Below the pieces are notes generated by a model. That model had not been told where the DNA came from, did no database searches, and was given only the letters and a program-made list of their open reading frames with translations. A stretch of 23,079 nt of DNA, taken from positions 1 to 23,079 of the IMG/VR virus record IMGVR_UViG_3300009705_000126; one strand, 5' to 3'. Positions 18,854 to 23,079 of this stretch are shown here, piece by piece (the stretch's first letter is position 1; each line of letters begins with the position of its first letter). Made by a program: the position numbers and the translations under genes. The DNA comes from a virus.

Positions 18854-18881
18854 AACTTTTACTCCTAATTCATTATAACAG

Positions 18882-18889
18882 TATTTATC
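18882..18889 (-). promoter_or_regulatory. T4-type late promoter for the gp48/54-gp53-hub block
   Basis: The minus strand reads GATAAATA, identical to the octamer before gp25, ending 28 bases before the start codon at 18853. It fits recognition by the gp55 late sigma factor encoded next door on the other strand. Confidence 0.68.
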
Positions 18890-18939
18890 GTTGTATTATC
18901 TACGAACTTTTTGGAAAAGAAACTTTTTACTATATAGGC

Positions 18940-18979
18940 ATTATAACACTTGACATTCGTTAACAAATAGTGTTATAAT
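18940..18979. promoter_or_regulatory. Perfect 11-bp inverted repeat over the gp55 promoter (possible operator)
   Basis: ATTATAACACT (18940-18950) and AGTGTTATAAT (18969-18979) are exact reverse complements separated by 18 bases. The right arm contains the -10 box and the left arm ends on the first base of the -35 box, so a dimeric regulator binding both arms would control this promoter. The left arm also makes a TATAAT on the minus strand, but no good minus-strand -35 box is found at the right distance. Confidence 0.55.
18950..18979 (+). promoter_or_regulatory. Consensus sigma70-type promoter for the gp55-gp47-SDR-gp46 operon
   Basis: Both hexamers match consensus exactly: TTGACA (18950-18955) and TATAAT (18974-18979), with an 18-base spacer. 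It lies 25 bases upstream of the gp55 start, whose ribosome site AGGAGA is at 18991-18996. This fits early or middle transcription by host polymerase, before gp55 itself is available. Confidence 0.8.
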
Positions 18980-19004
18980 AGAGTTAAATTAGGAGAAATA
19001 TACT

Positions 19005-19874
19005 ATGGCAAGACGGGTAAACTACTTAAATAACAAGGATATGTTGAAACAAATACATATTTCGAAATCGAACTATTCTTGGTTTGAAGATAGAGACCAA
19101 CATCATCAACATGAAATTATCTTATATTCAACTGATGATATTGCTGATGCTGTTGAACAAGCAAGACAAAACAAAGCAAAACGCTTACAAAAACTGGCTT
19201 GGGATGCGAATGAAGATAAAAAGAAGAAGCAGGTAGACTTTGAAATCGACCCTAATTCTTTTACTGAAGACGAAATTGTGTTTCGTATAATGGGTTTTGA
19301 CCATATACCCGATGAGCCCGGACGTAAAGCCAATCCTAAAACTGTTGCCGACCACAAAGTAAAATTACCATTTCCAGCATTCACCCATTACACATACGTA
19401 GATGGAAAACTTAACGAAGTTGGTATCTCACATTACAATAAAGATAAAGAATTTGATTTGAGTGCGGGTAAAATTACTGCTATTTTGGCAACGATGTATA
19501 TCAAGTTAGTAGAACGATATTCACAACGGTCTAACTGGCGTGGTTATACATATATTGATGAAATGCGAGGACAAGCATTGCTACAATTAGCACAAATTGG
19601 ACTACAATTTAACGAAGACAAGAGTGATAATCCCTTTGCCTACTACACAACAGTAGTAAACAATTCATTCACTCGTGTACTTAACATAGAAAAGAAAAAT
19701 CAAGGCATACGTGATGACTTGCTCGAAAAAGCAGGACAGGCGCCAAGTTGGACAAGACAATTGGCACACGAAATGAAATCTCAGGAGCGTTGGCAGAAAG
19801 TCGTCAAAACAAAAATTACAGACGATGCTATCCCAACAGAAACCATTAAAGAGATTTATGCCGACAATGACTAA
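19005..19874 (+). CDS. gp55: Late-transcription sigma factor gp55 (enlarged)
   Basis: This protein is the phage sigma factor that directs host RNA polymerase to late promoters (TATAAATA type). T4 gp55 has 185 residues; this one has 289. The N-terminus VNYLNNKDMLKQI (5-17) matches T4 NYVNNKELLQAI; the sigma-2-like helices are at about 153-230 (ATMYIKLVERYS, NWRGYTYIDEMRGQALLQLA, DNPFAYYTTVVNNSFTRVLN), and the C-terminus EIYADND resembles the T4 tail FLYEAND, which binds the gp45 sliding clamp. The excess length is an insert of roughly 100 residues (about 22-150) of charged and aromatic sequence with no recognised motif. AGGAGA lies eight bases before the ATG. It is the first gene of an operon in which gp47 overlaps its last eight bases. 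Late motifs matching its expected target precede the neighbouring baseplate genes. Confidence 0.9.
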   Translation: MARRVNYLNNKDMLKQIHISKSNYSWFEDRDQHHQHEIILYSTDDIADAVEQARQNKAKRLQKLAWDANEDKKKKQVDFEIDPNSFTEDEIVFRIMGFDHIPDEPGRKANPKTVADHKVKLPFPAFTHYTYVDGKLNEVGISHYNKDKEFDLSAGKITAILATMYIKLVERYSQRSNWRGYTYIDEMRGQALLQLAQIGLQFNEDKSDNPFAYYTTVVNNSFTRVLNIEKKNQGIRDDLLEKAGQAPSWTRQLAHEMKSQERWQKVVKTKITDDAIPTETIKEIYADND

Positions 19875-20886
19875 TAACCTTTTTAAAAAAGCCGCCTGTT
19901 TTACGGATATCCATTGGGGTCTAAAGAACAACGCAAAACAGCACAACGAAGATTGCTTAGATTTCGTTGATTGGTTTATAGAAGACGCAAAGAAAAGAGA
20001 TTGCGAAACTTGTATATTCTTGGGCGATTGGCATCACAACAGGTCAAGTCTAAACATATCAACAATGAAATACAGTCTTGCAGGCCTGCGAAGACTAAGT
20101 AAAGCATTCGAAAAAGTTTATGTCATTTTGGGCAACCACGATTTATTTTACCGTGAAACCCGTGATGTAAACTCTATGGAATTTATTGATGACCTGCCTA
20201 ATGTAGTTCTAGTAAGAGATACACTCATAGAGGGCGATGTCGGTATTGTGCCATGGTTAGTCGGTGATGAATGGAAGAAAGTTCCTAAGATAAAGACAAA
20301 ATACATCTTTAGTCATTTAGAGTTACCAACATTTAAACTCAATGCAATGATTGAAATGCCAGACCACGGTGGTCTTAAAGGCAGTATGTTTAAGAACCAA
20401 GATTATGTATTCACTGGGCACTTTCATCAACGCCAGATAAAAGACAATGTAATTTATATTGGTAATGCGTTCCCTCATAACTTCTCAGACAACTGGGATG
20501 ACGATAGAGGTTGGATGTACTTAGAGTGGGATAAAGAACCAGAGTTCTTCACTTGGAAAGATGCACCAAAATACAGAACAATTGCACTATCAAAGTTATT
20601 AGATGACCCCGATAAGTTTTTAGTACCAAAAACTACGGTAAAGATAACGCTAGATATAGATATTTCTTATGAAGAAGCAAATTTTATTAAGGATACATTC
20701 GTAGAAACATATAAGTTACGTGATGTAACGTTAGTGCCAGTCAAAAGTAATGAACACGAAAACGACACTGGTGCTGAAATACATTTTGAAACAATAGACG
20801 AAATTGTCGTGTCGCAATTGGCATCATTAGACAATAACGGCAGTTTCGATAAAAATATACTTATTGAAATATACAACAATTTATGA
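19867..20886 (+). CDS. gp47: Recombination nuclease subunit gp47 (Mre11/SbcD family)
   Basis: This protein is the nuclease half of the gp46-gp47 complex that resects DNA ends for phage recombination, recombination-dependent replication and host DNA breakdown. All metallophosphoesterase motifs are present: Asp14/His16 in TDIHWG, Asp54 and His56 in GDWHH, Asn90-His91-Asp92 in GNHD, His150 in FSHLE, and His185/His187 in GHFHQ. The start at 19867 gives 339 residues, the T4 length. The in-frame ATG at 19858 (GAG six bases upstream) adds three residues and is a fair alternative; an earlier ATG at 19825 lies deep inside gp55 and is unlikely. It overlaps gp55 by eight bases, and its TGA overlaps the ATG of the next gene (ATGA). 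In T4 gp46 follows soon after gp47; here a dehydrogenase gene separates them. Confidence 0.95.
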   Translation: MTNNLFKKAACFTDIHWGLKNNAKQHNEDCLDFVDWFIEDAKKRDCETCIFLGDWHHNRSSLNISTMKYSLAGLRRLSKAFEKVYVILGNHDLFYRETRDVNSMEFIDDLPNVVLVRDTLIEGDVGIVPWLVGDEWKKVPKIKTKYIFSHLELPTFKLNAMIEMPDHGGLKGSMFKNQDYVFTGHFHQRQIKDNVIYIGNAFPHNFSDNWDDDRGWMYLEWDKEPEFFTWKDAPKYRTIALSKLLDDPDKFLVPKTTVKITLDIDISYEEANFIKDTFVETYKLRDVTLVPVKSNEHENDTGAEIHFETIDEIVVSQLASLDNNGSFDKNILIEIYNNL

Positions 20887-21479
20887 AAAAAATATTAATT
20901 ACTGGAAGTCGTAACTATGGCCTGTGCGAGGCTATTTGTAATCTGTTTGATACATTGCCCGATATAGAATATGAAACAGCAAGTAGAAGCAATGACTATC
21001 AATTAGACACGAGTGAAGGTCAGAAAAAATTGGCAGAGAAATACATCGAAGGTGACTTTGATATTTTTATAAACAATTCTGCGATATGGAAGTTCCAACA
21101 AGTTATGGTCGTTGAGGCTGTATACAATGCGATGGAAGAAGCAGGGAGAAAAGGACATATTATAAATTTAGGTTCCACTGCTGACACGGGAGTAAAAGGC
21201 AGAACTTGGAGATATCCAACAGAAAAGAAGGCACTTAAAGCCTACAACAGAGATTTAACTTACAAAGCAATGGGTGGCAGTAATATTAAAACAACACTAA
21301 TTTCACCAGGAAGTTTAACAACATCTAGTGTTATGAAGAAACACCCAGATAGAAAACTGATTGACGTTGAATACATTGCAGAGTTAGTAGTATGGGCAAT
21401 CAACCAACCAGAATATATCAATGTCAACGAATTATCAATTGACCCAATACAATTTGGAACTTACGCAAGAGAGGTATAA
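20883..21479 (+). CDS. Short-chain dehydrogenase/reductase (SDR) family protein
   Basis: This 198-residue protein has the layout of an NAD(P)-dependent SDR: a beta-strand and Gly-rich loop KKILITGSRNYGLCEAI (2-18, one residue longer than the usual TGxxxGxG), ASRS at 33-36 (an Arg at this place often goes with NADPH), a short acidic strand end (LD 41-42), DIFINNSAI (60-67, in place of NNAG), catalytic Ser98 in NLGSTA, Tyr111 and Lys115 in YPTEK, and SPG at 141-143. All core catalytic residues are therefore present. At about 200 residues it is shorter than the classical 250. The substrate cannot be told. It starts inside the gp47 stop (ATGA) and ends just before gp46, so it is made together with the recombination complex. 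It may be an auxiliary metabolic gene or a nucleotide-sugar or cofactor enzyme; no sugar gene lies nearby. Confidence 0.85.
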   Translation: MKKILITGSRNYGLCEAICNLFDTLPDIEYETASRSNDYQLDTSEGQKKLAEKYIEGDFDIFINNSAIWKFQQVMVVEAVYNAMEEAGRKGHIINLGSTADTGVKGRTWRYPTEKKALKAYNRDLTYKAMGGSNIKTTLISPGSLTTSSVMKKHPDRKLIDVEYIAELVVWAINQPEYINVNELSIDPIQFGTYAREV

Positions 21480-21484
21480 GTTTG
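21471..21484 (+). promoter_or_regulatory. Ribosome binding site and TTG start of gp46
   Basis: GAGG (21471-21474) lies seven bases before a TTG at 21482. Starting there gives MLTIKNITIRNFMSVG, which aligns with the T4 gp46 N-terminal strand ending in KNIMSVG; the first in-frame ATG (21518) would lose this strand and has no ribosome site. Confidence 0.75.
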
Positions 21485-23079
21485 TTAACAATTAAGAACA
21501 TAACAATAAGAAATTTTATGAGTGTGGGTAATGTAACCCAGGCTGTTAAATTAGACCAGGACGAATTGACTTTAGTCCTAGGTAATAATATAGATTTAGG
21601 TGGTGATGGTTCTCGTAACGGAACAGGCAAGACCACTCTAATCAATGCATTGTCGTATGGACTATATGGTAAAGCACTTACAAATATTAAACAGAATAAT
21701 CTAATCAACAAGACTAATGGTAAAGGCATGATGGTCACAGTTGATTTTTCATATAATGGAAACGAATATCGCATTGAACGTGGGCGTTCTCCAAATGTAT
21801 TTCATTTCTTGCGTGATGGCATGGAACTTGGTGACAACGATGTAGAGAATGCTGGTCAAGGCGAGATGCGAATGACCCAGTTTGAAGTAGAGAGTATTAT
21901 TGGACTTTCTCACGCAATGTTCAAACACATTGTCGCACTTAATACATACACCGAGCCGTTCTTGTCATTACGTGCAAATGACCAAAGAGAGTTAATTGAG
22001 GAACTTCTAGGAATCACAGAACTGTCTCGCAAAGCAGAAGTTCTAAAAGAGATTTCAAAGAATACAAAAGAACAAGTAAAAGAAGAAGAATATACATTAA
22101 GAGCAAAAGAAGATACTAATGCTCGTATTCTAAAAAGTATTAAAGACATTGAGCGTAGACAAAAAGTTTGGAGTAACAAACAAACATCAGATGTAGATAA
22201 TCTAAAGACAGCACTAAAATCGTTATCGCATGTAGACATTAAAGATGAACTAGAAAAACATGCATTACTTGTAACATACAATGAGAACTTGACTGCTAAG
22301 AACCAAGCAACTACTTGGATTAATAGTATCGAAGCAGATAACACAAAGCAGTCTAAACTAATAGAACGATTAGATGGTGAAATAAAACTTATTGAAGAAC
22401 ATAAGTGTCACTCTTGTGGTCAAGAAATTCATGATGAGAAACAAGAAGAAATTCTACTAAGCAAGAATACACTAAAGAATGAAGCCGTCGAGCAAGTCTC
22501 CACCAATGATGTTTCGTTGAAAGAACATAACACATTAGTTGAGAGTATTGGTAGCATAGGTGACAAGCCTGTTACGTTCTACTCTACATTATCGGATGCA
22601 TACGAACATCAAAACTCTGTAGACAAGTTAGCAGAACAGATTGAATTAAATAATAACACCGAAGACCCGTATGCAGAACAAATTGCTGAGATGCGTGATA
22701 GTGCATTAGAAGATGTTGATTATGGTCATATGAATTCTTTGGTTTCTTTACTTGAACATCAAGACTTTCTATTGAAACTGCTAACTAACAAAGATAGTTT
22801 TATTCGTAAAAAGATTATAGACCAGAACTTAAGTTATTTAAATTCTCGTCTAGCACATTACTTAGATAAGTTGGGATTACCACATGATGTTGTATTCCAG
22901 AGTGATTTAACAGTAGAAATTACTGAATTAGGTCGTGATTTAGACTTTGATAACTTATCTAGGGGTGAAAGAAACCGACTTATATTAGGTTTAAGTTGGA
23001 GTTTCCGTGACATATTCGAGTCATTATACAGCACGATTAACGTGTTATTCGTTGATGAATTGATAGATAGCGGAATGGA
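21482..23079 (+). CDS. gp46: Recombination ATPase subunit gp46 (Rad50/SbcC family), 3' end outside window
   Basis: This protein is the ATPase partner of gp47. Visible over 532 codons are Walker A GSRNGTGKTT (43-52), the QxxE-like NTYTEPFLSL region (154-163), a coiled-coil arm, the zinc-hook CHSCG (Cys309 and Cys312), the returning arm, the ABC signature NLSRGERNRL (491-500), and Walker B VLFVDELID (521-529). T4 gp46 has 560 residues, so about 30 residues are missing past the window end, mainly the final strand and switch His. The hook arms are short as in T4 gp46. The start is TTG (see the ribosome site entry). The gene follows the SDR stop by two bases. Confidence 0.94.
   Translation, partial: MLTIKNITIRNFMSVGNVTQAVKLDQDELTLVLGNNIDLGGDGSRNGTGKTTLINALSYGLYGKALTNIKQNNLINKTNGKGMMVTVDFSYNGNEYRIERGRSPNVFHFLRDGMELGDNDVENAGQGEMRMTQFEVESIIGLSHAMFKHIVALNTYTEPFLSLRANDQRELIEELLGITELSRKAEVLKEISKNTKEQVKEEEYTLRAKEDTNARILKSIKDIERRQKVWSNKQTSDVDNLKTALKSLSHVDIKDELEKHALLVTYNENLTAKNQATTWINSIEADNTKQSKLIERLDGEIKLIEEHKCHSCGQEIHDEKQEEILLSKNTLKNEAVEQVSTNDVSLKEHNTLVESIGSIGDKPVTFYSTLSDAYEHQNSVDKLAEQIELNNNTEDPYAEQIAEMRDSALEDVDYGHMNSLVSLLEHQDFLLKLLTNKDSFIRKKIIDQNLSYLNSRLAHYLDKLGLPHDVVFQSDLTVEITELGRDLDFDNLSRGERNRLILGLSWSFRDIFESLYSTINVLFVDELIDSGM

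Noticed and set aside
18900-18935. A and T runs suggesting a terminator between the divergent operons
   Set aside because: The possible stem is five bases, AT-rich and not followed by a clean T run, and no transcript needs to end there because both flanking operons point away.
21910-22344. Minus-strand open frame of 144 codons
   Set aside because: It is antisense to the coiled-coil part of gp46, which has clear motifs on both sides in one unbroken plus-strand frame.

Overview
This window is a piece of a T4-like contractile-tailed phage genome (myovirus). The base composition is strongly AT-rich, and the short hub-adjacent gp53, the very long tail proteins and the phage-encoded ClpP point to a marine phage, possibly of the cyanophage/pelagiphage kind. 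The host cannot be named from the sequence, and no host genes, tRNA genes, IS elements or CRISPR arrays were seen.

Left and middle (1-18853, mostly minus strand): a tail baseplate cluster read leftward in two transcription blocks. The right block runs from a gp48/gp54-family tail-tube junction protein through gp53, a giant 1557-residue hub-like protein and a gp5-like needle/hub protein (OB fold plus beta-helix) to a separate lysozyme-like protein. Consecutive genes overlap or sit a few bases apart. The left block runs from gp25 through an oversized gp6 (1416 residues) to a structural protein of at least 1963 residues that leaves the window at base 1 inside a set of about 55-residue repeats. 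Each block starts behind the same octamer GATAAATA, 29-33 bases before its first start codon, which matches a T4-type late promoter.

Island (10650-11240, plus strand): a complete clpP gene with an intact Ser-His-Asp triad sits between the two baseplate blocks in the opposite orientation. Its leader carries both a near-consensus sigma70 promoter and a perfect TATAAATA late motif. Its stop codon shares the palindrome TTAA with the stop codon of the converging lysozyme-like gene.

Right (19005-23079, plus strand): a compact operon for late-gene control and DNA processing: gp55 (late sigma factor, enlarged by an insert), gp47 (Mre11/SbcD-type nuclease), a short-chain dehydrogenase/reductase gene, and gp46 (Rad50/SbcC-type ATPase, TTG start, cut by the window end). 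It is driven by a consensus sigma70 promoter embedded in an 11-bp perfect inverted repeat that looks like an operator. Together the window links the regulator of late transcription (gp55) to the late promoters of the baseplate genes beside it.

The only gene-free stretches are 10512-10649 and 18854-19004; both are promoter regions and neither reaches 300 bases.
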